Source of the DNA: CAYJEJ01 sp964369315
GTDB taxonomy: Bacteria; Pseudomonadota; Alphaproteobacteria; UBA3830; JAIRWN01
Length of the DNA stretch: 55,461 nucleotides
NCBI GenBank assembly: GCA_964369315.1
Contig: CAYJEJ010000005.1
Span: 1-55,461, forward strand
Reading direction: 5' to 3'
The notes beneath the pieces were generated by a model. It made no database searches and was not told the origin of the DNA. It worked only from the letters and a program-made list of their open reading frames with translations. This document shows, piece after piece, positions 36,804 through 45,276 of this stretch. The position numbers and the translations under genes were made by a program. The first letter of the stretch is position 1, and each line of letters starts with the position of its first letter.

Positions 36804-37517
36804 ATGACCCAACCTAGATTGCTTTCTTATATATGCAATGAAAAACTGTATGAATGCGTTGAGCAAGTTATTTATACAATAAAAAGAGCTCAAAAAGAAA
36901 AGAATGTAACATTACATGCAAATGTTATTGACCCTTTTTCCGCTATTTTTGATGCTATGTATAACAAGATATCCTTACAACAATGGTTAGAATTAGAAAA
37001 AACAAGACAAATACAAAAGACACTACAAAATAATATAGGTCTTTTTCATCAATCAATAATTGGTTGCGTTGATGGGTGGGAAAATTTGGGTACAGGAAAA
37101 ATTATAGATCTTATAAATGTTCAAAAAAAAATTATTGCAGAAATAAAAAACAAATATAACACGACAAAAGGTAATCATAAAATAGCTATATATGATGACT
37201 TAGAAGCCAAATTAGAAAACTATAAAGATAAAGGTTATATAGCTTACTATGTGGAAATTATAAGAAAAAAGCCATTTGGTTATTGTGAAACATTCACCCC
37301 TTCTGACAATAAAACTCATCAAAAAAGAAAACAACACCCTCAAATAAAAATTATTGATGGTGAAACATTTTATTCATTAGCAACTGGTTCAAAAACTGCA
37401 CTTGTTGACCTATACAGAGTTTTACCATCAGTAATTTCAAAAATATCTGGACACAATCTGAATATTGATGATACGTATTATTCTTTATTTGAAAAAGCAT
37501 ATAATATAACGCCATAA
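36804..37517 (+). CDS. Type II restriction endonuclease, Eco47II-like
   Basis: This 237-aa protein resembles the Eco47II restriction endonuclease family by FHQSIIGCVDGWENLGTG, KKIIAEIKNKYNTTKG and GYCETFTPSDNKTHQKRK. Asp102 and the EIK at 113-115 form a PD-(D/E)xK-type active site. Eco47II cuts GGNCC, which is the expected specificity if the family assignment is right. It faces away from the methylase gene across 111 bp. AGGA precedes ATG by a few bases. Specificity is inference; GGNCC sites do occur in this window, so host protection would be needed. Confidence 0.78.
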   Translation: MTQPRLLSYICNEKLYECVEQVIYTIKRAQKEKNVTLHANVIDPFSAIFDAMYNKISLQQWLELEKTRQIQKTLQNNIGLFHQSIIGCVDGWENLGTGKIIDLINVQKKIIAEIKNKYNTTKGNHKIAIYDDLEAKLENYKDKGYIAYYVEIIRKKPFGYCETFTPSDNKTHQKRKQHPQIKIIDGETFYSLATGSKTALVDLYRVLPSVISKISGHNLNIDDTYYSLFEKAYNITP

Positions 37518-37549
37518 TCTAAATTTATTTATAACATTGTTGTCATAAA

Positions 37550-37583
37550 TAAAAATAGCAACATACAATAGAGATGTTGCTAT
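37550..37583 (-). terminator. Intrinsic terminator for the LTA-synthase-like gene
   Basis: On the minus strand ATAGCAACAT (from 37583) pairs perfectly over 10 bp with ATGTTGCTAT (ending 37555), loop of 9 nt, followed by TTTTTATTT. It lies 54 bp past the minus-strand stop and about 35 bp past the convergent endonuclease stop. Confidence 0.75.
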
Positions 37584-37636
37584 AACTGTTATAAACAGCC
37601 CTCATAAAACGAATCATTTCTTAAATCATCAAAAGG

Positions 37637-39874
37637 TTACTTAGCATCTTGTGGCATAATCTTATTACCGTATATGGTGTCACCAAAGATTGAGTAATCT
37701 AGTAAAAACTTTTTGTGCACATATTCAATGATTTCACTATTTTTTTCTTTATCATTAATAAGGTTATAATACTTATCATGCTTATAATCGTATAACTCAT
37801 AAACCTTATCTACATCGAGCTTTGCGATATAATCCCCAATGGCATAAACGAGAGAGCCGTTCCAGTCGGGCATCAAGATTCCCCTCTGTTTTGGCAAATC
37901 TTCTCTTAACATATTCGTGCCATATGTGGTATAAGTACCTTCCAAATCCAATAGTCCCATTATAGTGACGCCAATATCCATCTGGCTAACAGGAGTATCA
38001 ATAACCCTAGGTTTTAATAAATGTGGAGCATGAATTATCAATGGGATATGATACTCATCATATAAATTATCCGCTGTTCGTGAGGTGTGGTCTGCACATA
38101 TAATAAAAATCGTATCTTTGTATATTGGGTCATTTTTTACTTTATCAAAAAAAGCTTTCAATTGATTTGCCGCATATTTTACGCACAGAAAAAACCTTTC
38201 CCCATTCTCCATATTTGCATCCACTGGTCTGTCGACAGCACCATTAGGAAGAGGGAATTCGGTATGCGAAGTGAATGTGTGCGTCACCAAAAAGCTCGGC
38301 TGTTTTGTTTTGATTAGTGCACCATAAAGCTTTTTGTAAGTATATTCGTCGTGTATATAATATACACCGTGTTTATAGTGATATTTTTCAGCAAATTCAT
38401 TATCATATGCATGAATGTTTTTATCCAAATCTGAAAAAGATAGATTTTCATCAAACAAACCGCTTATACGTTCTATACCAGCTATTAAAAATGGACTTGT
38501 ATAATTATCACTCTCGCTGTGAATTGGAATATTTTGAAGGTTAAAAAAGTCCAATATTTTTCTATATCGTGCTTTCGCTAATTGTTTTTTAGGTTCCCAG
38601 CTAGTAACGAAATAAGAATTGTAGTCGTTTTCTTTCATCAATTTTAAGTAACTTTTTGTTGGAATCAATCCATGTAAAGCAAAAAGTTCACCACTCACCA
38701 CCCCCCAAACTGGTAATCCAGAAGCGACAGAAGATTGTCCTTCATAAGAAGCCTGAGCATTAGCAAATGCATTTGTAAACACCACACTTGAATCCATAAG
38801 TTCTCTTAAACAAGAGTAGGGGCAGGGGAAATTTTTAAAAACACTACTACTAGGTGCATCAAAAGACTCCAACACTATAATCACAACATTATATTTCTTA
38901 TCATGTTTTTTAGAGGAAGACCTATACCTGTAAGCAGGAAAATTTGGGTCAATTATTTTTTCGTTTTCATCCAACAAATATGAAACATTTGAAATTTCCC
39001 ATTGAGGAATCGTTTTTGGTCGTTTAAAAAAAGGAGAGACTTTTTTATTTAAATTAAACTGAATAATTCTTATAAATTCTGCAGGAACGACGGCAAAAAA
39101 ATTGAAAACAGGATTTCGACCACTTTTTTTAATTAACGAAATCTTATAATCCTGAGCGTATGTTATGTTTTTACCAATTGTTGCTTTCTCGTTAATTAAT
39201 AAAAAATGTTCATAAACAGGTAATTTATTAAAAGAATATGATATAGCTGATAAAATGATACAAAATGAAAGGAATACAGTCGTTCTCTTCTTACTTATGT
39301 TTTCAATATTCCTATAAAAACGATTAAAATAAACAAAATAACTAACACCTAAAAACATTGTTATAAAAAAGGCTGGCAAAAGGTCTTTTATATCTAATAT
39401 GTCTATTAAATAAAACAACTCCAAACTAACATATCGCCCAAAAGCCGTATAAAACCCCCACAATATTCCTTGAAACACCAAATACAATAAAGAAATATAT
39501 AGATAATAATTAGATACATAATTCATATTATGCGACTTTTGGAGGGCTTTTCTATAGTTAAATGATAAATTAAAAATTATGTATAATGTACAAAATACTA
39601 ATAATTGGAGATAACAATATAGGTCAGACAAAAGGGCATATGTAAATATTTCCGTTGTTATTTTATTTTTCAATAAAAATATTCTAAATACCCAAGAACT
39701 TAACAAAAAGGTAAAAAAACTGAAGACTATGCCCTTGCTCTCACTAGCAACAATTGTTCTGTAAGAACCATCCTTAACAAGGATTAAGCACAACAATATC
39801 AATGTACATAACAGCATTGTTACAGACATCATTTGAAAATTCAAAAAATCGTATATTTTATATAAAAACGACAT
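37637..39874 (-). CDS. LTA synthase/MdoB-like membrane phosphatase-transferase
   Basis: This 745-aa protein has about five to seven N-terminal membrane helices (residues 10-230) and a C-terminal alkaline-phosphatase-superfamily domain. Metal-site motifs are VIIVLESFDAPS, the nucleophile region AQASYEGQSSVASGLP, FIICADHTSRTADNLYDEYH and IPLIIHAP. Members add phosphoglycerol (LtaS, MdoB) or phosphoethanolamine-type groups to surface glycans. A Gram-negative member probably modifies periplasmic glucans or outer-membrane glycans; substrate unknown. ATG 39874 is preferred to TTG 39880. Codons about 103-119 are duplicated in inverted orientation at 40993-41045. Confidence 0.88.
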   Translation of the reverse strand: MSFLYKIYDFLNFQMMSVTMLLCTLILLCLILVKDGSYRTIVASESKGIVFSFFTFLLSSWVFRIFLLKNKITTEIFTYALLSDLYCYLQLLVFCTLYIIFNLSFNYRKALQKSHNMNYVSNYYLYISLLYLVFQGILWGFYTAFGRYVSLELFYLIDILDIKDLLPAFFITMFLGVSYFVYFNRFYRNIENISKKRTTVFLSFCIILSAISYSFNKLPVYEHFLLINEKATIGKNITYAQDYKISLIKKSGRNPVFNFFAVVPAEFIRIIQFNLNKKVSPFFKRPKTIPQWEISNVSYLLDENEKIIDPNFPAYRYRSSSKKHDKKYNVVIIVLESFDAPSSSVFKNFPCPYSCLRELMDSSVVFTNAFANAQASYEGQSSVASGLPVWGVVSGELFALHGLIPTKSYLKLMKENDYNSYFVTSWEPKKQLAKARYRKILDFFNLQNIPIHSESDNYTSPFLIAGIERISGLFDENLSFSDLDKNIHAYDNEFAEKYHYKHGVYYIHDEYTYKKLYGALIKTKQPSFLVTHTFTSHTEFPLPNGAVDRPVDANMENGERFFLCVKYAANQLKAFFDKVKNDPIYKDTIFIICADHTSRTADNLYDEYHIPLIIHAPHLLKPRVIDTPVSQMDIGVTIMGLLDLEGTYTTYGTNMLREDLPKQRGILMPDWNGSLVYAIGDYIAKLDVDKVYELYDYKHDKYYNLINDKEKNSEIIEYVHKKFLLDYSIFGDTIYGNKIMPQDAK
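39516..39568 (-). repeat. 53-bp inverted repeat, left copy (inside the LTA-synthase-like gene)
   Basis: This segment, coding around KALQKSHNMNYV of the LTA-synthase-like protein, is identical over 53 bp to the reverse complement of 40993-41045. Matching stops at 39515 and 39569. The pair encloses the promoter-proximal 300 bp of this gene and the whole Rpn gene. Confidence 0.93.
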
Positions 39875-39939
39875 AAACAAGACCTATACCTTATTAAACA
39901 ATCATCATTGACAAACTATAGGCACCTTACCTGAAATTT

Positions 39940-40905
39940 TCAATCTAATAAATGCTGACTTCTTTTTAATTCACTAATTTCATCAATAGATAAGCCTGTG
40001 AATTCACAGATATCATTAATATCCACACCCTTGTTAAGCATTTTTACCGCACTTTCTATAGCTTTTTGATGAATTCCTTCAGCTAACCCTTCTTCTCTGC
40101 CTTCTTCTCTGCCTTCTTCTCTGCCTTTTTTTACACCTTCTTCTCTACCTTTTTTTACACCTTCTTCTCTGCCTTTTTTTATCGCCTCAGCCGTAGCATT
40201 TTCAATAGCGACAGTCTTTTCGCTAATGAAGTCGTTAATTGTTCGTTGACGCAAATCAGCGATAGCTCTTACGTCATCATCTGCACTAATATATTTGAGA
40301 GTATTCATAGCTTTTTTTACTTCTTCGATTTCTAAAAAGGCATCATCCATGAATACCGGATTCTTTAGAAAAGTTAGCCAAGCGGTAAGTAAATCATGAA
40401 TATCGGCATCTTTAGGATTAAATTTTGGTAGTTCGATAAAGAATATTCTCGCATTATCAGTCATGATTTCATAATTATCTGGAGCATTTGGTTGAAACGT
40501 CATATACGCTTCACTGATGGCATTTACTCTATCGGTGACACTTTCGCCCAGAATCCAAATACTAATCACGTGAGCTTTGTTGTAAGAGTCATCAACATTG
40601 ATAGCTCTGGGTAGCATATTGGCCATATAATTTACGGCTCTAGCGGGGATTTCACCTGTGTTTTTGCATTGTATTTCAACATCTATTGTTGTTCCATCGT
40701 TTGTTTTCGCTCTGACATCTAAACGGCTAGCTTTATCTTCCTTAAGGATTTTAGAAATTTCTGTATTTTCTAACGTGAGACTTTTGATTAGCGGTTTACC
40801 TTTTAAAATCGAATTCAAAAGTGACAACAAAAGGTGTTTGTTTTCTTCTTTTCCAAAAATATTTTTGAATATATAATCTAGTTTAGGGTCTAGTAAGTTT
40901 TTCAT
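39940..40905 (-). CDS. Rpn-family PD-(D/E)XK nuclease (recombination-promoting nuclease/putative transposase)
   Basis: This 321-aa protein starts KNLLDPKLDYIFKNIFG, typical of the Rpn/PF12784 family. The nuclease core has Asp63 in RLDVRAK and Glu77-x-Gln79 in TIDVEIQCKN. Members cut DNA and promote RecA-independent recombination. The C-terminal region carries tandem KKGREEG units before a helical end. ATG 40905 is supported by GGAGG at 40912-40916 on the minus strand; the longer frame from 40944 lacks a site. The gene lies exactly between the two 53-bp inverted repeats. Confidence 0.88.
   Translation of the reverse strand: MKNLLDPKLDYIFKNIFGKEENKHLLLSLLNSILKGKPLIKSLTLENTEISKILKEDKASRLDVRAKTNDGTTIDVEIQCKNTGEIPARAVNYMANMLPRAINVDDSYNKAHVISIWILGESVTDRVNAISEAYMTFQPNAPDNYEIMTDNARIFFIELPKFNPKDADIHDLLTAWLTFLKNPVFMDDAFLEIEEVKKAMNTLKYISADDDVRAIADLRQRTINDFISEKTVAIENATAEAIKKGREEGVKKGREEGVKKGREEGREEGREEGLAEGIHQKAIESAVKMLNKGVDINDICEFTGLSIDEISELKRSQHLLD
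40088..40182 (-). repeat. Tandem coding repeat (KGREEG units) in the Rpn gene
   Basis: The array is made of repeated ttcttctctgcc/tttttttacacc units, encoding KKGREEGV three times followed by shorter REEG units. Such charged repeats are common near the C-terminus of Rpn proteins and vary in number between strains. Changes in multiples of three bases would keep the frame. Confidence 0.8.
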
Positions 40906-40992
40906 TTGATGCCTCCAAGCCTTTTCCGTAAGAAATGTTACCACAAAATATACTCTAGTGTTAATTTATTATGCCTCTAGAGTAGTTAGAAA

Positions 40993-41045
40993 TTATCATT
41001 TAACTATAGAAAAGCCCTCCAAAAGTCGCATAATATGAATTATGT
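40993..41045 (+). repeat. 53-bp inverted repeat, right copy (LTA-synthase gene fragment)
   Basis: This is a perfect reverse-complement copy of 39516-39568. On the plus strand it translates to the same 17 residues of the LTA-synthase-like protein, but the frame has a TAG just upstream (40987-40989) and TGA soon after (41050-41052), so it is a non-coding fragment. It sits between the Rpn start and the AAA ATPase end. Confidence 0.93.
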
Positions 41046-41083
41046 TAAATGATATTATAAATAAAGCAGTAAACTATACAAAG

Positions 41084-41119
41084 AACTCAGTATCCTTAGA
41101 AGGATTAAGTACTTGAGTT
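41084..41119 (-). terminator. Imperfect hairpin after the AAA ATPase gene
   Basis: Outer arms AACTCA and TGAGTT and inner arms ATCCT and AGGAT form a two-part stem. On the minus strand it follows the ATPase stop by 48 bp and is trailed by TCTTTGTAT. The T-run is poor, so termination is uncertain. Confidence 0.35.
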
Positions 41120-41166
41120 TATTAGCTATAATTACTTGCATTCAACGATAATTATAATCTATATCT

Positions 41167-42726
41167 TCAAGCCCGTTGATTTATCCCTAATTTGTGCTCT
41201 TTGGCATATTCTCTCATTAGTTCAATTGCCTTCTCCAATTCATTATAGGTAAATGCGAGCCCTGCTTTATTATATTCGGACTTGTGGTGTATAATGTTCC
41301 TTATAAAAGTGATAAAAGTTACTTTTTTATCTTCATTATTATTCGCTTTACTAGGCTTATCTTGTGTTAACCCTTTAGGCACGAAAAATTCATTATCAAA
41401 CTGTATAATGCTCCTTTTTTTACCATATTGACTAAGTAAACATTCATATAATTCATTAAAATATTCTTCTGTACAAAGCCCAAAAGCCATATAAATAACC
41501 TCGTTTAACGATAAAAAATCATTAACCTGTTCTTTAAAGTCAATTTTTTTAGGAGTACCCTCTTCTAAAGATAAAATATGAAATTTCGTTTTTTCATTAT
41601 CCTTGAATTGTTTTATAAATAATGGGCTATGTGTGGACACGATTACCTGATATTCCTTTGAGATATCCAAAAGGAGTTCTATTAATTTTTCTTGCATTTT
41701 TGGATGCAAATGTAACTCAGGTTCATCCAATAAAATAATAAGACCTGCTTCCTTTTTTCTTTCCTGTGCTATTTCTACTGCTTTCTTTTGTCTTTTTTTT
41801 GCTATTTCTACTGCTTTCTTTTGTCTTTTTTTTGCTATTTCTATTGCTAACAAAATAGAAAAAATCATTTCATATCCCGACCCCAAGTCACTCAGTCTTA
41901 CAAAACTCGTATTTGTTACGGATGCTATAAAACTATTGGAAAATGGATGAAATGGGTGATATTTCAGTAGACTTAATTCTGCCTTGTCGTTTTTTAATTT
42001 ACCATTAAAAATATTATAAAATTTATCAAAAGTTTTTTTAATTGGATGCTCATCTTCCAATTCACTTGTTAGAGTTTTTTTTATTAGAACTTGATGTTCA
42101 CTCTCTTCTTTCTCGTCTTTTTTAGTGGAGCTTTTATCTTTAGGAAGACTGTCGAAACTCAGCCTTTCTAACATAAGGTCAAAATTATTTTTGTTATTAT
42201 TACCTGTTCTAGTACGGTAAATTCTATTTTTATCCAAAAATTCCACGATAGGTTCGTCGTCAAAACGCCCTTGCCCCCAAGGTGTTCGAGAATCGCAACT
42301 GAGCTCATAACCTTTTTCTTCTTTATTTTCAGGAATAAACTGACGCCCCTTCAATACGATTAAACTTCCATAAATTTCCCCTTGGGCTATTTTTCGCTTA
42401 TTAGCTTTAAATTCAAAGCCCTTTGCTTTAAATTCACCTTTTGGCAGGACACGCTTTACATCAAACGGTTTATACGATTCTAACTTTATTATAGTATCTT
42501 TAGATGGGTCATTCATATTTTCAATTTGAAAATTGTCTCCCCTATAATCCTGTAATGCAAACCCTATCGCCTCTAATATTGATGTTTTTCCTGTTCCATT
42601 TTCACCACACAATACTGTTAAGCCACTTCCTTCCTTTTCCTTGCTCGGAATATTAAAATCAATTTCAAATTTTTCTTTAAATATTTTATAATTTTCTATG
42701 CAAATTTTCTTTACATACATAATCAT
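41167..42726 (-). CDS. AAA family ATPase (OLD/RecF-like, possible defence ATPase)
   Basis: This 519-aa SMC/OLD-type ATPase has KKICIENYKIFKEKFEIDF, Walker A GENGTGKTS (41-49), an ABC-signature-like RLSDLGSGYE (277-286), Walker B LIILLDEPELHLHP (329-342) and the H-loop STHSPLF (364-370). No TOPRIM domain is seen. The C-terminus has FIRNIIHH, an R-X4-H arrangement at Arg476-His481 like that of HEPN RNases. An 11-aa repeat (EIAKKRQKKAV) is inserted just before Walker B. Single-gene ATPases of this kind often occur in phage-defence islands; the role here is inferred from context. Confidence 0.85.
   Translation of the reverse strand: MIMYVKKICIENYKIFKEKFEIDFNIPSKEKEGSGLTVLCGENGTGKTSILEAIGFALQDYRGDNFQIENMNDPSKDTIIKLESYKPFDVKRVLPKGEFKAKGFEFKANKRKIAQGEIYGSLIVLKGRQFIPENKEEKGYELSCDSRTPWGQGRFDDEPIVEFLDKNRIYRTRTGNNNKNNFDLMLERLSFDSLPKDKSSTKKDEKEESEHQVLIKKTLTSELEDEHPIKKTFDKFYNIFNGKLKNDKAELSLLKYHPFHPFSNSFIASVTNTSFVRLSDLGSGYEMIFSILLAIEIAKKRQKKAVEIAKKRQKKAVEIAQERKKEAGLIILLDEPELHLHPKMQEKLIELLLDISKEYQVIVSTHSPLFIKQFKDNEKTKFHILSLEEGTPKKIDFKEQVNDFLSLNEVIYMAFGLCTEEYFNELYECLLSQYGKKRSIIQFDNEFFVPKGLTQDKPSKANNNEDKKVTFITFIRNIIHHKSEYNKAGLAFTYNELEKAIELMREYAKEHKLGINQRA
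41768..41851 (-). repeat. 33-bp tandem repeat inside the AAA ATPase gene
   Basis: Two identical 33-bp units (41768-41800 and 41801-41833) and a third partial copy encode AVEIAKKRQKK-type units, an extension of the helix between the signature region and Walker B. Unit-number change would keep the frame and alter helix length. Confidence 0.88.
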
Positions 42727-42868
42727 TCACCTAAAAAAAACCTCTAATACATAGTATTATAATTTAAATATTTTTTTTATATTCATTTTTTATTCGCCTA
42801 AAAATTATGAAAATCGCAGATGCAGATATAGTTTTACCTATAACAAAATTTATTATAATCTTCAGCTT

Positions 42869-43381
42869 ATGATTAATCTTATAATCTCTAGTTTGTTTTA
42901 CATAGGGTTTGTGCCGTTCGCGTCTGGAACTTTTGGCTCAATGGTTGGGTTGATAGTCTCGTTTTTATTTGCTTCAACAAATTTAATAACTTATCTCTGC
43001 TTTCTCACGACAATGTGTATTATTGGATATTTTGCAATAAAAAACATAATTAAAAAAACGTCAGAATTAGACCCATCTTATATAGTTATTGATGAACTAA
43101 TAGGTCAAATGATAGCCTGCATGCCGTTGATGTGGTTTATGGATGACAATTTTTATATGTATTTAGTTGCATTCGCGTTGTTTCGATTTTTTGATATTAA
43201 AAAACCGTTGGGTATTGATGTGATAGATAAAATATCAAAAAAGTCACCCTCTAAGACAATCCAGTCCTTATGTATAATAGCCGATGACATCGTTGCTGGA
43301 CTATATAGCTTCGCAATTGTTTTATTAATTGAATTATATTTACATTACCCCTCTCTCCAAAAACTTATAAATGTGTTATAA
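42869..43381 (+). CDS. pgpA: Phosphatidylglycerophosphatase A
   Basis: This 170-aa membrane protein has the PgpA pattern FVPFASGTFGSMVGL, VIDELIGQMIA and FALFRFFDIKKPLGIDVID, with about three or four helices. It removes phosphate from phosphatidylglycerophosphate to give phosphatidylglycerol. It is divergent from the AAA gene and leads into mreB after about 40 bp. Confidence 0.93.
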   Translation: MINLIISSLFYIGFVPFASGTFGSMVGLIVSFLFASTNLITYLCFLTTMCIIGYFAIKNIIKKTSELDPSYIVIDELIGQMIACMPLMWFMDDNFYMYLVAFALFRFFDIKKPLGIDVIDKISKKSPSKTIQSLCIIADDIVAGLYSFAIVLLIELYLHYPSLQKLINVL

Positions 43382-43420
43382 GACAATTTAGTATGTTCAA
43401 TTGTTTAATTGAGGTTTGTA

Positions 43421-44467
43421 ATGGGGATTTTTTCAAAGATATGTTCTTTCTTTTCATCTGACTTGGCTATTGACCTCGGGACAGCTAATGTCCTTGTTTA
43501 CACGAAAGATGCTGGAATTGTTCTTAATGAACCTTCCGTTGTTGCGATAACAGAATCTAACGGAAAAACGTTGGTTCTAGCGGTGGGTGAAGAGGCGAAA
43601 AATATGGTTGGCAAAACCCCTGGGACTATTCAAGCCATCCGCCCATTGAAAGACGGCGTCATCGCTGATTTCGATATTGCAGAAGAAATGATAAAATATT
43701 TTATACGAAAGGTTCACAACAGAACAAATTTTGTAAACCCACAAATTGTCATATGCATCCCATATGGAGCAACTGCTGTTGAAAGGCGTGCGATTCAAGA
43801 GGCCGCCGAAAGTGCTGGTGCTAGAAGAGTGTTCCTGATAGAGGAGCCGATGGCCGCGGCAATTGGGGCTGGACTGCCCGTTTCTGAACCATGCGGCTCA
43901 ATGGTAGTAGACATCGGTGGAGGCACAACAGAGGTTGCCGTGCTTTCGTTAGGGGGAATAGTGTATGCCCGCTCCATAAGAATTGGCGGTGACAAAATGG
44001 ATGCAGATATTATCAGCTATGTCAGAAAAAACCACGACTTACTCATAGGCGAGGCTTCTGCTGAGAGAATTAAAAAAAGTATTGGTGCTGCGATAAAACC
44101 TGCAAATGCAAATGGCAGGGTTTCAATGGTTAAGGGAAGAAATTTAAAAACTGGCATCCCCACAGAAGCAAAGGTTACTGAAAAACAAATTGCAGAAAGT
44201 CTACAGGAGTCTATCAATGGGATAGTAGAAGCCGTAAAAACTGCATTAGAAAACACTCCCCCAGAACTATCTTCTGATATTGTAGACAGGGGAATAATGC
44301 TCACTGGTGGCGGAGCATTGCTTACGGGACTAGATGAAGTCTTGAAAATCGCAACAAACTTGCCTGTCAATGTAGCTGAAGACCCGCTTTCATGTGTCGC
44401 ATTGGGCACAGGAAAAACCCTTGAACAAATTAATACAATGAGGTCTATACTCAGCTCTTTTGATTAA
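43421..44467 (+). CDS. mreB: Rod shape-determining protein MreB
   Basis: This 348-aa actin homologue has DLAIDLGTANVLVY (phosphate 1), CIPYGATAVERRAIQEAAESA, VDIGGGTTEVAVLSLGG (phosphate 2) and GIMLTGGGALLTGLDE (adenosine). It forms membrane filaments that place cell-wall synthesis. ATG 43421 follows GAGG by 6 nt and gives the usual N-terminus with a membrane-binding helix; TTG 43409 is unlikely. It heads an mreB-mreC pair. Confidence 0.97.
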   Translation: MGIFSKICSFFSSDLAIDLGTANVLVYTKDAGIVLNEPSVVAITESNGKTLVLAVGEEAKNMVGKTPGTIQAIRPLKDGVIADFDIAEEMIKYFIRKVHNRTNFVNPQIVICIPYGATAVERRAIQEAAESAGARRVFLIEEPMAAAIGAGLPVSEPCGSMVVDIGGGTTEVAVLSLGGIVYARSIRIGGDKMDADIISYVRKNHDLLIGEASAERIKKSIGAAIKPANANGRVSMVKGRNLKTGIPTEAKVTEKQIAESLQESINGIVEAVKTALENTPPELSSDIVDRGIMLTGGGALLTGLDEVLKIATNLPVNVAEDPLSCVALGTGKTLEQINTMRSILSSFD

Positions 44468-44485
44468 ATAATAGGATAAGCACAG

Positions 44486-45274
44486 TTGTACATAAAAAAG
44501 GTAAAATACCCTATAACGCATTGGTTATTAATTTTAGCTTGTTCCGGATTATTACTTTTATCCAATAACACAAAACCTATTTATAATTTCAGAACGAGCG
44601 TTACTAAAACAAAACTGTTTTTTATTAATTCTGTATTTGGGGTTATTAATTGGTCGCGTTCTGTGTATGAAAACTTCACTAATACAAAAACAAGCAAGGT
44701 TGACGAGCTCCAGCAAAAAATAATTGCCCTAAATAATCAATTGGATAGATTAAACTACTTAGAGATTGAGAATAATAAATTAAAATCCCTTTTTAATTCG
44801 TCATCAGTTTCAGGTAATAACAGGTTTATATTTGCAAATATTATTAATGATATTAGTCGCCTAACCATGAGTAGGGAGCTGTTTTTAAATGTTGGCTCTA
44901 ACGCTAATACCGAGGTCGGTGACGTTGTTATAGGGGAAAAAGGCTTAGTCGGTTTAATAAATGAGGTTCATGAAAACTGGAGCAGTATTAAAAAAATCAC
45001 TGATATGAACTTTTTTATCTCAGTTTCATTTGCCCCATCTGGTATTTCTGCAATATTAAAAGGGAACGGGGTTAATAAACTTATAATTTATTTAATTGAC
45101 CAACAAAAAGAAATCCCCTCTGGAGAAGTCGCCTACACTGACGGTAGCGATAACAATTTTCCTGCTGGCATAAGGGTGGGAAGACTGGAGAATAATTGTG
45201 TGTCTCAAGAACATAATATTATCCCAGCAAATAACGTGTGCATTATGAAATTTAATAAGTTTATAAAACAGTAG
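44486..45274 (+). CDS. mreC: Rod shape-determining protein MreC
   Basis: This 262-aa protein has one N-terminal membrane helix (about 12-27), a coiled coil (KVDELQQKIIALNNQLDRLN, about 73-95) and the two periplasmic beta domains with VGDVVIGEKGLVGLINEV and FPAGIRVGRLE. MreC links MreB to PBP2 and RodA. It starts TTG 44486 with AGGAT about 8 nt upstream. The expected mreD, PBP2 and rodA do not follow. Confidence 0.93.
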   Translation: MYIKKVKYPITHWLLILACSGLLLLSNNTKPIYNFRTSVTKTKLFFINSVFGVINWSRSVYENFTNTKTSKVDELQQKIIALNNQLDRLNYLEIENNKLKSLFNSSSVSGNNRFIFANIINDISRLTMSRELFLNVGSNANTEVGDVVIGEKGLVGLINEVHENWSSIKKITDMNFFISVSFAPSGISAILKGNGVNKLIIYLIDQQKEIPSGEVAYTDGSDNNFPAGIRVGRLENNCVSQEHNIIPANNVCIMKFNKFIKQ

Positions 45275-45276
45275 TT

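Noticed and set aside
40906..40992. New N-terminus for the LTA-synthase-like protein after inversion
   Set aside because: The frame entering the right repeat copy has a TAG six nt upstream, so inversion would not create an alternative full-length protein.
41768..41851. Short repeats as a CRISPR array
   Set aside because: Units are contiguous, without spacers, and lie in frame within a coding region.
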